Of a stretch of 64,000 bases of DNA, positions 52,292-62,157 are shown piece by piece (position 1 is the first letter of the stretch; every line of letters starts with the position of its first letter). Origin of the DNA: a bacterium. Its GTDB lineage: Bacteria; Bdellovibrionota; Bdellovibrionia; Bdellovibrionales; Bdellovibrionaceae. The stretch is taken from the NCBI GenBank assembly GCA_019752925.1, contig JAIELP010000006.1, positions 1 through 64,000 of the forward strand, read 5' to 3'. Under the pieces are notes generated by a model. The model ran no database searches, was not told the origin of the DNA, and saw only the letters and a list, made by a program, of their open reading frames with translations. The position numbers and the translations under genes were made by a program.

Positions 52292-54914
52292 CCATATCCT
52301 GCTTCAAGTGATCTGTTGTTTCTTCAGATCGGCTCGCAGCAGATGTTGGCTCAGTTCCTTCTACATAGGCTTGGCTTATAACTCGCTTGCTTGCCGAATT
52401 AGGTAGCTTACCAGTTTCGGCATCAATTTTCACGATTTTAACTCTAGGAGGCACTGTAAATGACATCACTGGTAAATTACTATGTGCGTCTTTCATATAA
52501 CTCAACCAGATTGGCAATGCGGCTTTACCACCAACCTCAGAACGGCCAATAGTTTTTTCTTTATCAAAACCAACCCAAACGCCAGTGGCAATATTGGCAG
52601 TATAGCCAATAAACCATGCATCAAAATAGCCATTTGTTGTACCGGTTTTTGCGGCCACTTCTCGTCCCAGTTGAGCGGCGCGCCCACCGGTGCCGTTAGG
52701 GTCATAAACTACGCCCTTTAGCATGTCTGTAATTACATAAGCAATTTCCGGTTTAATCAGTTGCTCTGCATTTTCAAAGTAGAATGGAGAGTCTCCAGTT
52801 GGATTTTCTAAATAAGTTTTTCGTTTTAAAGCGAAGTCATCGTCTATTTTTTTTGTTTCATCATAAAATCTGGCGTCTAAATCTAATTTTTCTAAAAGAA
52901 CTTTGCCTTTGCGATCGATAATTTTTTTAATCATTGTTGGGCGGGTTCTTAAGCCATTGCGACCAAATTGCGAAAACACTTTAGTCATTTCGTATAATGT
53001 TAAAGAACTCGAACCCAGTACCAATGTAAAATCGGGATTTAATTTTGAAAACACACCTAAGCGTTGTGCAAACTCATTGGCATAGGAAACACCAATGTCT
53101 TCAACAATTTTTACAGACGGAATGTTGAGCGATTTTACCAAGGCATTACGCATGGTAACTTCGCCACTGAAATCTTTTTCATGGTTAGAAGGTTTCCACA
53201 CTTTGTCATCTTGTTGACCCTCATCTCCAGCTTGGCGGAAAGCAATCGGAGCATCGATAATAGGGGTAGAAGGATTGTAGCCTTTATCAAGAGCTGCGGC
53301 GTAAACAATAGCTTTAAATGCCGAACCCGTTTGTCTTGCTGCTTGCAGTGCGCGGTTAAATTCATTTCGTGCAAAGCTGTATCCGCCGACCATAGCCAAA
53401 ACATCCTGAGTTTGCTGATCAATAGAAAGCAGAGACCCCTCTACAAGAGGCTCTTGATCGAGCTCTACAAATAAATGTTCTTTTGCATCAGGGTAAGTGC
53501 CGGCAGCAACAGGCTTTTTGTTTTTAGTTTTGGGCCATTGCACAGTTTCAGAAACTATTTTAACCAAAACAACATCACCTACTTTAATAGCTTGCGAAGG
53601 AGCCTTGATTAGATCAAATTCTGATTTTTTATCCAAATTAGATTTTCGGGCCCAGGTCATAGTTTCAAAATCTAAATAAGCTTTAGCCTCTGGAAGTTGA
53701 ACTTCTACATAGCCGATATCGTCATTAATTTTAACTACAACGGCCTCGTAACTTGAACCAACTTTTAAAAACGAAGGTAGCTTTTCGTGAGAAGCATCGG
53801 CAGTTTTAGTAATTTTTTTTGCACCTTTTTTCGGTATCCATTCAATTTCAGCAAATTGTCCGTCAGGTAAAATGGTTCTTTCCGGATTAGATTCAGCAAT
53901 TAATTTCTTTTTTGATTTATCCAAAAACTCAGCCACGTCATCATCAGAAGATAAATTTTGCAAAGGCCCGCGGTAGCCCTGGCGCTTATCAAGCTCTTTT
54001 AAGCCTGCTGCTACAGATACATTGGCTGCTTTTTGTTTTTCAAGATCAAGACCTGTATAAATTTTTACACCCTGATCAAGCACAACTTCTTCACCTAATT
54101 GTTTTACTAAAAGTTGACGAACAGTTTCGAGATAAAATGGTGCCAACATTTCATAGTCTTCTTTTAAATAAACTTTCACTTGGGTTTTGATGGCGGCTTC
54201 GGCCTGTTCACGCGTTATGTAACCAACATCAGCCATGCGGTGTAAAACGTAAACTTGCCTCTCTTTGGCGCGCGAAGGATTTCGTACTGGTGAAAAATCT
54301 GAGGGAGCCTTGGGTAATCCAGCCAGCATGGCTGCTTCAGCTAACTCTAGTTGTTTTACCGGTTTACGGAAATATGTTTGTGCGGCCATCTCAATTCCGT
54401 AAGCACTTTCACCGAAATAAATCTGATTTAAATAAAGATATAAAATTTCTTCTTTTTTTAAACTTTTTTCCATCTGCATGGCCAAAAGGATATCTTTAAT
54501 TTTACGCGTATAACTTCTTTCACTCGATAGAAACAGAGTTTTGGCCACTTGCTGAGTAATTGTAGAGCCCCCCTGAACTTTATAACCGGCTCGCATATTA
54601 ACAATAGCCGCTCTTAACAAGCCTTGAAAATTAATTCCGTTGTGTTCAAAAAACTGATCATCTTCAGCAGCTAAAAATGCTTGCACGACATTTTGCGGAA
54701 TATCGGAGTAAGGAACCAGTACGCGACGCTCACGAAAAAACTCACCAATTTTTTTATTATTGCGATCATAAACCTGCGAAACCAGTAAAGGTTTGTAGTC
54801 CTCAATCTTAATTACTTCAGGCAATGATTGTTTTACAGAGGAATAAACCAAATAAACAGAAAGTGTTGAAATTACAAATATAGCAGCAACAACGATGAGA
54901 ATTTTTTTAAGCAT
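52284..54914 (-). CDS. mrcA: bifunctional penicillin-binding protein 1A
   Basis: A class A PBP of 876 residues. After a TM helix (residues 5-27), the GT51 domain shows AAEDDQFFEHNGINFQG, GGSTITQQVAKTL and KEEILYLYLNQIYFG. An OB-like insert follows (about 330-470, as in PBP1A). The transpeptidase domain has the SxxK serine in RQTGSAFK, SLN as the second motif in KSLNIPS, and KTGTTNG. It makes and cross-links peptidoglycan. GGAG lies just upstream of the ATG. It heads the operon that continues to uvrA, msbA and the desaturase. Confidence 0.94.
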   Translation of the reverse strand: MLKKILIVVAAIFVISTLSVYLVYSSVKQSLPEVIKIEDYKPLLVSQVYDRNNKKIGEFFRERRVLVPYSDIPQNVVQAFLAAEDDQFFEHNGINFQGLLRAAIVNMRAGYKVQGGSTITQQVAKTLFLSSERSYTRKIKDILLAMQMEKSLKKEEILYLYLNQIYFGESAYGIEMAAQTYFRKPVKQLELAEAAMLAGLPKAPSDFSPVRNPSRAKERQVYVLHRMADVGYITREQAEAAIKTQVKVYLKEDYEMLAPFYLETVRQLLVKQLGEEVVLDQGVKIYTGLDLEKQKAANVSVAAGLKELDKRQGYRGPLQNLSSDDDVAEFLDKSKKKLIAESNPERTILPDGQFAEIEWIPKKGAKKITKTADASHEKLPSFLKVGSSYEAVVVKINDDIGYVEVQLPEAKAYLDFETMTWARKSNLDKKSEFDLIKAPSQAIKVGDVVLVKIVSETVQWPKTKNKKPVAAGTYPDAKEHLFVELDQEPLVEGSLLSIDQQTQDVLAMVGGYSFARNEFNRALQAARQTGSAFKAIVYAAALDKGYNPSTPIIDAPIAFRQAGDEGQQDDKVWKPSNHEKDFSGEVTMRNALVKSLNIPSVKIVEDIGVSYANEFAQRLGVFSKLNPDFTLVLGSSSLTLYEMTKVFSQFGRNGLRTRPTMIKKIIDRKGKVLLEKLDLDARFYDETKKIDDDFALKRKTYLENPTGDSPFYFENAEQLIKPEIAYVITDMLKGVVYDPNGTGGRAAQLGREVAAKTGTTNGYFDAWFIGYTANIATGVWVGFDKEKTIGRSEVGGKAALPIWLSYMKDAHSNLPVMSFTVPPRVKIVKIDAETGKLPNSASKRVISQAYVEGTEPTSAASRSEETTDHLKQDMDE

Positions 54915-55022
54915 ATGCTCCGAGTACCTTTCAGCGCCCTAAATAGTAAAAGCAGAAATTATCTTAACATTAAGCAAGCCTGCTGACATCCGTGATTTCA
55001 GAGGCTCGACTCGACAAAAGTT

Positions 55023-55679
55023 TTAAAGGGATTCGAAACCAGGAATGTTATTTTCGCTCACTACTGCAACGGAATAATGAGGCGGCAAGAACCAAGAGAT
55101 AGCTTCAAGCACACCCTCATGCTCGCTTTCAGGAGGGGATCCTAGTGATTCTAGCGAAAAACAAAGGTCATAATTTTCACCATCAGTCGAAATCATTAAG
55201 ATGCGCGCATCAAACACTGTTTGATCTCTTAAGAAATCGCGAATGATTGATCTTACATAGTCCGGTAAATACTGTTGAGTTGGCGGGCCAGTTTTAATGT
55301 TAGAATTTTTATCGAGCACAAATTGCGTGTCGCGTTTTAAATCTTGGTATTTAATAAAATATCCGGTTTCGCGGAATGACCAAATCATGCCGTACGAAAA
55401 CACGTAATCAGGGTAAGGCAAACGTTTAGGATTAACTACTAATCCGATACCGCGCTGAGAAAGCCAGTGTAAAATTTTTTGTGAAGAATCTATTCTGTCG
55501 TTATTAGTTTTTTGCGCAGTTGTTTCACAAATTAGGTAAGGCCAGCCATCCGGCCCCTGCTGAGGGTCCTCAGCTAAAATCTGCAAATTAGATTCAGATA
55601 AAAGCTTAAAGAACATTTCGTCCCAAGCTTGATTGCGATCTTCTTCTTTAGTTTCTAAGTGGCTGCTTAATGTGATCAT
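55023..55679 (-). CDS. hypothetical cytoplasmic protein
   Basis: A 218-residue protein with no signal peptide or TM helix. A mixed alpha/beta composition with conserved-looking blocks GPDGWPYLICET, SQRGIGLVVNP, YPDYVFSYGMIWSFRETGYF and LPPHYSVAVVSENN. I recognise no family motif. It stands alone, 108 bp upstream of the pbp1A promoter region and 79 bp behind the next lipoprotein gene. Codon use is like its neighbours, so the gene is probably native. Confidence 0.7.
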   Translation of the reverse strand: MITLSSHLETKEEDRNQAWDEMFFKLLSESNLQILAEDPQQGPDGWPYLICETTAQKTNNDRIDSSQKILHWLSQRGIGLVVNPKRLPYPDYVFSYGMIWSFRETGYFIKYQDLKRDTQFVLDKNSNIKTGPPTQQYLPDYVRSIIRDFLRDQTVFDARILMISTDGENYDLCFSLESLGSPPESEHEGVLEAISWFLPPHYSVAVVSENNIPGFESL

Positions 55680-55758
55680 AGATCCTACTTATTTAGGCAG
55701 ATTCCTATGAAGTCAACGGACTTCATAGATTTTTTGTGCGATAAGCTATTTATGCTGC

Positions 55759-57174
55759 TTATTTATCTAAATCCATTTCAAACATTGGTGCATTTGGGTC
55801 GGCATAACTAAAATAATCTTCTTCACGATCTGTAAACGGAGGGAAACTTGCGTTAACCGGCCCGAGCACATCAACCGTTGAACCTGAAAAGGCCAAAACA
55901 TTATTAGGATTTCTGCAATCACTGGTAACTGTTTCAAGTTTCAAATCTTTAAGGGCATACGAATAGCTTGTTGGAGTACGTTGAAAATCATTCATAAATT
56001 CCGGGTATAAAATTCTTTTCCCACCAGCAGGTTCCAACAAAAGCTTTATATTATTTAAAAGAACTGCGTAATTACCAGCTTTCGGGTAAATGCCATGCGA
56101 GCCCAGCGCAACTGCTGGAATTGGATGGTTGCCGATTTTTTTAACGAGTGGCCAGTTTACAAATACGCGACCAGATTCCCAGCGCTGCAAAACATCTCCA
56201 TCACGACTTAGTTGTCCCATTGTTTGACTGGCTAAGTGAGCACCATAAAAAACTGAAAGAGGTTGTCTCGTAGTAGATCTTAAAACTACAGTCATGCTTT
56301 CGCGGTCAAAAATATGCGCAGGCAGTGCATCTTTATCAGCTGTGCCGTTTTTAGGATCATAGGTATAAAAGAAATGATAGTTAATATAAATTTCTTTCCA
56401 TTTCGGATTTTCAAAAACCGAATAATAGACAGTTGCATGCCTGTCACCGTAGCGCTGTTTTAACCGTGTAGCAGAAGAGCTACTTAAGCCTGATTTCAAT
56501 ACAGACTCAGAATGCCCGTAATAAGGAAGCACTTTTAAAATATCTTTAAACTCAAAAGTGATATCTAAACTTGGCTTTGAAAAAAATGAAAGCAAGGATT
56601 TTTGTTTTTTATTCACTAACCTAAACGGCTCTTCTGCCAAATTTTCATCTCTATCAACCTGGTTCGTTAAATATTCTAGAGATACTGGAAAGTATTGTTC
56701 GTCATCGTGGTAGCTTACAACGGGAGCATATTTGGCCGCTAATTCTGCTTTATCAGCATCATTTAATAATTTTTCAGTAGGAGCTATAGCAAATACTTTT
56801 TGTTTCCATACTGGCGAGTCTTCGTCTTGATAAATGGTAAAATAATAAACGCCGGTTTTTTTCACTGGAACAGTTAATCTGAGGCTGTTTTTATCGCTCG
56901 AACCTTTTTGTACTAATTGATTTTTATCTTCTTTGTTTTCTTTAGATCCACGAAAAATCACCTGATAATTATATTGGTTGTCCCTTAATTTAAAAAATTC
57001 TCCAAAAGGGCCCAGATCAACTACGATTTGCGTTTGGTTGTTTTCAATTACGTTAAATAGAGGCGGCAGATCTTCTACATACTGACACATTGGAGCGGAC
57101 GCAATTTTTCGATAGGGCATGTTCGTGCAGCTAAACAAAAATAACAGGGACACAGAGACTAATAGTTTATTCAT
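55759..57174 (-). CDS. lipoprotein with Vps62-related domain
   Basis: I start it at the ATG at 57174, which has AGGTGA a few bases upstream and begins MNKLLVSVSLLFLFSC, a lipoprotein signal with lipobox LFSC; the open frame starts 11 codons earlier. The 471-residue protein has an N-terminal beta domain (about 30-140) followed by a region like the Vps62/DUF946 family: AAKYAPVVSYHDDEQYFPVSLEYL at its start and ALGSHGIYPKAGNY near its end. Such domains occur on surface and secreted proteins, some with lipid or wall links. Its substrate is unknown. Confidence 0.65.
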   Translation of the reverse strand: MNKLLVSVSLLFLFSCTNMPYRKIASAPMCQYVEDLPPLFNVIENNQTQIVVDLGPFGEFFKLRDNQYNYQVIFRGSKENKEDKNQLVQKGSSDKNSLRLTVPVKKTGVYYFTIYQDEDSPVWKQKVFAIAPTEKLLNDADKAELAAKYAPVVSYHDDEQYFPVSLEYLTNQVDRDENLAEEPFRLVNKKQKSLLSFFSKPSLDITFEFKDILKVLPYYGHSESVLKSGLSSSSATRLKQRYGDRHATVYYSVFENPKWKEIYINYHFFYTYDPKNGTADKDALPAHIFDRESMTVVLRSTTRQPLSVFYGAHLASQTMGQLSRDGDVLQRWESGRVFVNWPLVKKIGNHPIPAVALGSHGIYPKAGNYAVLLNNIKLLLEPAGGKRILYPEFMNDFQRTPTSYSYALKDLKLETVTSDCRNPNNVLAFSGSTVDVLGPVNASFPPFTDREEDYFSYADPNAPMFEMDLDK

Positions 57175-57207
57175 ATTTTCACCTATGGTTTGTTTAATTA
57201 TAGTCAC

Positions 57208-57428
57208 GTTGGTGCTTGATTAAAAAGTCCAGCGGCGACTAATTGCTCGAGTGGTATAGGCAATATTTGCCGCCTGTAAAACCTTGGTAGGCCTAGCTTT
57301 TCGAGTTGAGCTATCAGCTTACAATCCCTAGGTGTAGTTTTAGTTTAGTTTTGTTTATTCAAGCTAAAGCTGCGTAGACATTCTGTCGGGCAAGGCTCCT
57401 AATTAATTGTAGTGAGAGGGGAAATCAC
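57208..57428. promoter_or_regulatory. divergent promoter region of lipoprotein and C25 protease genes
   Basis: This 221-bp gap must hold both promoters. On the plus strand TAAAGCTG, 12 bases, then GTCGGGCA (57365-57392) is a weak sigma-28-like match. A short hairpin GGCAA-TA-TTGCC lies near 57260. No other structured element is clear. Confidence 0.3.
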
Positions 57429-58979
57429 ATGAACCACATGTTTTCTGCACTAAGTGCAATTCTTTTGTTAGGCCTGAGTTTCGAAGCATCAGCTGAAAAA
57501 TTTAAAATCAATATCGGTAAATCAGATATGAGTTTAAGTAAAATAGCTAAAAATCAGGAGGCGTTTACTCAATTTGAGGTTAAAGGTTTTGAAACTGATA
57601 AAACCGTAGGGGCGCCTGAGTTACCAGTTAAGAGCTGGTTGATTAAAGGAACTCCGGAGCAGATCCGTGTAAGAGTTAATACGCAGGATGTTCAAGTTAT
57701 TGCCAACACCAAACCTTACCCAACGCAGGAACAGGATTGTCGTTGTGCTACTGAAAAAGTAAAAACATTTGTTAAAAACAATGAAGCCTACGAAAAAGGA
57801 TTGCAGCAAGTATCTGTAACTTATTTAGGTGCTTACCGTGGAACTCCAATCAGCCGAGTTGATGTGAGATTAGGTTCTTACAGCGCAGAAAAAAATGAAG
57901 TGCAGTTAACTACTCAAGCTGAAGTTGAAATCAACCAAGCTCAGTTTTCTATGCCACGTGGCGATTTAAAAGATTACTTAATCGTTGTTCCTACAGCTTT
58001 ATCTACAGGGATTAATGATTTCGTAAACTGGAAACGCTCAAGAGGTTACAATGTTTATGTTGAAACTGTAGCTTCGCCGGGAAATACCACTGCCGCATTA
58101 CAAACATTAATTAAAAAATATTACACTGAAAACGGAATCGACTTTGCCATTTTAGTTGGAGATGAAACAACTCTTCCTATGTTTAAAGTATCGACTTCGG
58201 GCTCTAGCCAAACTCCAAGTGACTTAAAGTATTTCACTATGGATGGCGCTACCGATAACGTTCCGGATATTTTATCAAGTCGTATTGCTGCAACAACAGC
58301 GGATCAAGTTGCGGCTCAGTTAGCTAAGTCTATCGAGTTTGAACAACGCTCTTATGCCGACTCTTCAGGTTTAAAACGTATTATTGGTATTGCTTCTAAC
58401 GAAGGATCAAAGCCTTCAGATGACGAATACGTAAAATCTATTCAACAAAAATTTAAAGATGGTTTTGGCACAACAGCAACTCACTTATACCAAAATGATC
58501 CTAACTCTAAACCAGCAACCTTAAATGCGGCATTGAGCTCGGGCGCCCTATGGTTAACATACTTAGGCCACGGCAGCGGTTCTAGCTGGCCAAGTATGAA
58601 TCAGCAATACTCAGTTTCGCACATTTCACAAATTAACAACAAAACATCAGTTAAGCCCATCCTAATAGACGTGGCTTGCCAAAACGGCCGTTTGGTTTCT
58701 GGCTATTTAGGAACTTCCTTCATGAAAACAGATTCAGGTAGCGCATTCGGTGCAGCTGCTTACTACGGCGGTAGCGTGAATATTTCATGGCATCCACCAG
58801 CAGTCATGGCCCGCGGAATTGCCTTTGAACATGTTGCTAAAAAATTCCATCACTTAGGTGAAGCCCTTTTAGCAGGACATTTATATTTAGCTGCTAACTG
58901 GAATAATCAAAATGATATAGTTGATAATTTAGAGTGGTATCACCTACAGGGTGACCCAGGAATGAATATCGATTTCTAA
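57429..58979 (+). CDS. gingipain-like cysteine protease (peptidase C25)
   Basis: A 516-residue exported protease. A signal peptide (about residues 1-22) precedes an N-terminal domain with ANTKPYPTQEQ-type propeptide strands (about 25-180) and the C25 catalytic domain (about 183-516). The catalytic dyad is visible: H381 in YLGHGSGSSW and C417 in IDVACQNGR. The Arg/Lys specificity of true gingipains cannot be read. There is no C-terminal sorting domain; the protein ends with the catalytic fold (GDPGMNIDF). GAGGGG precedes the ATG. A role in degrading prey proteins is plausible. Confidence 0.88.
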   Translation: MNHMFSALSAILLLGLSFEASAEKFKINIGKSDMSLSKIAKNQEAFTQFEVKGFETDKTVGAPELPVKSWLIKGTPEQIRVRVNTQDVQVIANTKPYPTQEQDCRCATEKVKTFVKNNEAYEKGLQQVSVTYLGAYRGTPISRVDVRLGSYSAEKNEVQLTTQAEVEINQAQFSMPRGDLKDYLIVVPTALSTGINDFVNWKRSRGYNVYVETVASPGNTTAALQTLIKKYYTENGIDFAILVGDETTLPMFKVSTSGSSQTPSDLKYFTMDGATDNVPDILSSRIAATTADQVAAQLAKSIEFEQRSYADSSGLKRIIGIASNEGSKPSDDEYVKSIQQKFKDGFGTTATHLYQNDPNSKPATLNAALSSGALWLTYLGHGSGSSWPSMNQQYSVSHISQINNKTSVKPILIDVACQNGRLVSGYLGTSFMKTDSGSAFGAAAYYGGSVNISWHPPAVMARGIAFEHVAKKFHHLGEALLAGHLYLAANWNNQNDIVDNLEWYHLQGDPGMNIDF

Positions 58980-58998
58980 TTTTAATCAAGATACGACT

Positions 58999-59463
58999 GT
59001 GGACAAACTAAAAAAAAATATTATTTTAATAGCTTGTGCAGTCGTAGGACTTTTACATTTGTATAGTTTTGTTTCAGAAATAAATTTTTATCCGGTTGTT
59101 CAATACAACATGTTTTCAATTTTAAAAAAAGTGCCGGCCTACAAGGGTCCTCATCTGTATGCCATCGATTCTCAAGGTAAAGAAAGACCTTTTAAGTCAA
59201 GGGGGTTTTTCTTTTTCAGTCCGTATAATCAGAGAGGATTCTACAGAGCTTTTAAGGCAAGCGTAGTAGATAACAATTATCAAGAAGCACTGCAATCTCT
59301 TGTGGTTAAAGCCAATAAAATTGATCCGAAAATTTCTGGTTTAAGATTGTACGATATAGTTTGCAGTTGTGGCGACTTTGTAAAAGCAGAAATACCAAAT
59401 GTAGAAGCTTACATAAAATACCACTGTAAGAGAAGCTTACAAGGAGAAGCTCGCCTTGAATAA
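58999..59463 (+). CDS. hypothetical membrane-anchored protein
   Basis: A 154-residue protein with a GTG start (58999). One N-terminal TM helix (residues 8-27) is followed by a periplasmic domain with three cysteines in its second half (VCSCGDF, HCKRS). No family is recognised. The gene overlaps the following HTTM-like gene by 8 bp, so the two are translated together and their products probably act together at the membrane. Confidence 0.65.
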   Translation: MDKLKKNIILIACAVVGLLHLYSFVSEINFYPVVQYNMFSILKKVPAYKGPHLYAIDSQGKERPFKSRGFFFFSPYNQRGFYRAFKASVVDNNYQEALQSLVVKANKIDPKISGLRLYDIVCSCGDFVKAEIPNVEAYIKYHCKRSLQGEARLE

Positions 59464-60388
59464 ATTATTTTCGGATTTTTTCGATGAGCGAGAGCACTTT
59501 AATTTATCTGTAAGCCGTATTTGTTATTATGCGTATATTTTGTATTATCACCTTATACTTTTTAACTGGATTAAGTATGCCAACTATCCTGAGTACTATA
59601 AGCCTAACGGTATATTTCTGTTGCTTGATTCTGCTGTTGCAACTCCCGCGGTGTTAACAAATATTTGGTACGTATCGTTTGTTTTTGCGATTTTTTCAAC
59701 AATAGGCTTTATGAGTCGCATTTCATTTATAGTAGTTGCTGTTTGCTTTACAATTCTTAACGGATTGCCACAGATATTTCAAACCTTAGTAGGCTTAAAC
59801 AGCGCCAATACACTGGTAATGATTGCCTTTTGTTTTACTAGAGCAGGCGACTTTCTATCGGTAGATGGATATTTAAGAAAGATTTTCAAAAAAGAAATGT
59901 ATTCAAGCTTTTCTTCAGAATACAATTGGCCAATCCACGTTTTTAGATATCTTCACATATTGTGTGTTTTTTTTGCAGGCCTATGTAAGCTCAGAGACTC
60001 AGGTTTTGAGTGGGCACTTTCAAATCAGCTTTCGTATGAAATTATGTGCAGCCACTTTACACGTGGTGATACTGCCGGCGCGGAGTATGTTTCTCCTGCA
60101 TTGGTGGGCCAGATAGTGAGTTGGCCATGGCTTATTGCAACCGCAGCTTTTAGCACACTGGTTATTGAACTTTTATCTCCACTTTGTCTTTGGAGTCAGC
60201 GGCTTCGTCCGTGGATTATAGGCGCCCTTATTTTAATGCACCTTGTGTCTGTATTTACGGTATTCATTAGCCCTGTATTGTTTTTAGGCTTGTATCTGTT
60301 TTGGTTCGACTGGAAGTCGTTGTACTTAAAAGTAAAATCATTTTCAGATTCTGTACTTGTGAAGCAAAGCAAAGTTAATTATAAATAG
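59456..60388 (+). CDS. HTTM-like polytopic membrane protein
   Basis: A 310-residue protein with about seven TM helices. The pattern resembles HTTM proteins, the family related to vitamin K-dependent gamma-carboxylase, especially HILCVFFAGLCKLRDSGFEWALSNQLSYEI (the A-G-x2-K-x-x-x-S-G-x-x-W element) and VIELLSPLCLW. The start is a TTG at 59456 with AAGGAG 9 nt upstream. It directly precedes the carrier-protein gene (2-bp gap), linking it to the acyl-transfer set. Enzymatic function is uncertain. Confidence 0.65.
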   Translation: MNKLFSDFFDEREHFNLSVSRICYYAYILYYHLILFNWIKYANYPEYYKPNGIFLLLDSAVATPAVLTNIWYVSFVFAIFSTIGFMSRISFIVVAVCFTILNGLPQIFQTLVGLNSANTLVMIAFCFTRAGDFLSVDGYLRKIFKKEMYSSFSSEYNWPIHVFRYLHILCVFFAGLCKLRDSGFEWALSNQLSYEIMCSHFTRGDTAGAEYVSPALVGQIVSWPWLIATAAFSTLVIELLSPLCLWSQRLRPWIIGALILMHLVSVFTVFISPVLFLGLYLFWFDWKSLYLKVKSFSDSVLVKQSKVNYK

Positions 60389-60390
60389 AT

Positions 60391-60636
60391 ATGTTTGATT
60401 TAAGTTCAGAAAATATTTTGAAAGAAATTATTGCAGTGATTAATCAAACACTGGAAATAAGTAACACGAGCTCAAGCTCTGAAATTGGCAACCCTTCCGA
60501 ATGGGATTCGTTACACCACATTCAGATTATGATTGAAATTGAAAATAAATTTGGAGTTAAGATTGGCGCCATGATGGTTGCTAAATTAGTTTCTGTAAAA
60601 AAAATTTCTGAATTTATTATGGAAAATAAAAAATAA
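60391..60636 (+). CDS. acyl/peptidyl carrier protein (DltC-like)
   Basis: An 81-residue carrier protein. EWDSLHHIQIM holds the serine that receives 4'-phosphopantetheine (D-S-L), and the helical pattern and length match DltC-type carriers. The ATG lies 2 bp behind the HTTM-like gene and its stop abuts the ATG of the adenylation gene, which strongly suggests that the adenylation enzyme loads this carrier. Confidence 0.88.
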   Translation: MFDLSSENILKEIIAVINQTLEISNTSSSSEIGNPSEWDSLHHIQIMIEIENKFGVKIGAMMVAKLVSVKKISEFIMENKK

Positions 60637-62151
60637 ATGTTTATTCAAAAGGTTTTTGAAAACATAGAGAAAATTGTAAATACAGATCCCAGTCGTCCCG
60701 CAATTTTTCAAGACGACGATACTTTTTCGTATTTAGATTTTAAAAATAAGATTTCACAGATTAAAAGCCAATTAGATAAAAAAAATATTGCCGATCAAGC
60801 TAAAGTTGGTCTTTTTGCCAATACATCTTTTGTTGGTTATGCTGCCATTTATGCGTTAGCAGCTCGCAACTTAACTTACGTGCCGCTTTCAATTAATGAA
60901 GCCGAGTTGCGTTTACAGAAAATAATTGAAGTGGCAGAAATACGCTACATTATATGCGATCGTTTTTATTTTGATATATTGCAGAAATTAGCCGGTAAAT
61001 ATTTACGCGAAAATGCAATTGAAATATTGCTGGTTGAAGATGGGCGGAGCGACAGTGTAGACTCATCCATCTTAAGTCTAAAAACCGACTTCGCAAATCC
61101 TATGTACTTGCTATTTACGTCTGGGAGTACTGGGTCCCCCAAAGGGGCTTACATTGATGCCCAAGGTGTAAGTAACTTTTTAAATTGGTGCGAGGATTAT
61201 TTTAAAAGCGATAAGACCGATATTTTCTTAGCTCATTCGCGTTTAACATTTGATCTCAGTGTTTTTAATTTATTTCTTCCCTTTAAAACCGGCTCTGCGG
61301 TTCGTATTGTAAAATCCATGGCTGATCAGATGTATCCGGGCGAATTATTAAAAAATAATATAACAATACTTTTAACAGTTCCGCGCGTAACTGGCCTCAT
61401 GCTCGAAGCAGAGCAGTTAGGTGTTGAGGCTTATCCAAAATTAAAACATGTTATATTCTGTGGAGAGAAACTTTATGCGGCCCAAGTTCATGCCTGGGGA
61501 AAAACGCATAAAAATTTAAAAGTACATAATATTTATGGTCCAACCGAAACAACAGTGACTTGTACGGTTTATAATATTGAAAACCCAGCAAATTGCTCGG
61601 ACCCAATAGCAATTGGTACAGTTATTCCACACATGCAAATTAATTTTTTGGATGTAAACCAAGAGCTTGTAGCGGGAGAGTTTGAGGGTGAGGGTATCAT
61701 CTCAGGAGTAGGGGTATCAAAGCAGGATTACTGCGGATTTGAATCAGGAAAGTTTTTTGATCATCCCCAATTGGGCCGCAGCTTCAGAACTGGAGATCTT
61801 TTGTACCGCGACAAGCAGGGTTGTTTTTACTGGAAGGCGCGTCTGGATTATCAAATCAAAATCCGCGGATTTAGAGTAGAGCTGCTGGAGATCGAAGCGG
61901 TTTTGTCAGAGCACCCAATGGTTGCAGATGCTGCTTGTGTTTTTAACGAGAAAACTCAGCAAATTTATGCAGTGTTAACTTTAAAACTTGATATTGAACT
62001 TAACACTATAATGAAGCAATTTAAAGAGCTCGTGGAAACCAAACTGCCGTCTCAAATGAGGCCTGAAAAATATATTCAGTTCAAAACATTGCCGCGAAAT
62101 AAAAATGGAAAAATTGACCGCGAACAAATAAAACAGACAGTGTTTGTATAA
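60637..62151 (+). CDS. amino-acid adenylation enzyme (DltA-like)
   Basis: A 504-residue adenylate-forming enzyme, the length of DltA. Core motifs are complete: LLFTSGSTGSPKGAYI (A3), NIYGPTETTVTC (A5), FRTGDLLY (A7), IKIRGFRVELLEIE (A8) and NKNGKIDR (A10, with the catalytic lysine). It should activate an amino or carboxylic acid and transfer it to the carrier encoded immediately upstream. D-alanine is a reasonable guess from the DltA-like length and partner, but residue-level specificity is not clear. It converges on the SGNH gene with 6 bp between stops. Confidence 0.85.
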   Translation: MFIQKVFENIEKIVNTDPSRPAIFQDDDTFSYLDFKNKISQIKSQLDKKNIADQAKVGLFANTSFVGYAAIYALAARNLTYVPLSINEAELRLQKIIEVAEIRYIICDRFYFDILQKLAGKYLRENAIEILLVEDGRSDSVDSSILSLKTDFANPMYLLFTSGSTGSPKGAYIDAQGVSNFLNWCEDYFKSDKTDIFLAHSRLTFDLSVFNLFLPFKTGSAVRIVKSMADQMYPGELLKNNITILLTVPRVTGLMLEAEQLGVEAYPKLKHVIFCGEKLYAAQVHAWGKTHKNLKVHNIYGPTETTVTCTVYNIENPANCSDPIAIGTVIPHMQINFLDVNQELVAGEFEGEGIISGVGVSKQDYCGFESGKFFDHPQLGRSFRTGDLLYRDKQGCFYWKARLDYQIKIRGFRVELLEIEAVLSEHPMVADAACVFNEKTQQIYAVLTLKLDIELNTIMKQFKELVETKLPSQMRPEKYIQFKTLPRNKNGKIDREQIKQTVFV

Positions 62152-62157
62152 CAAAAA

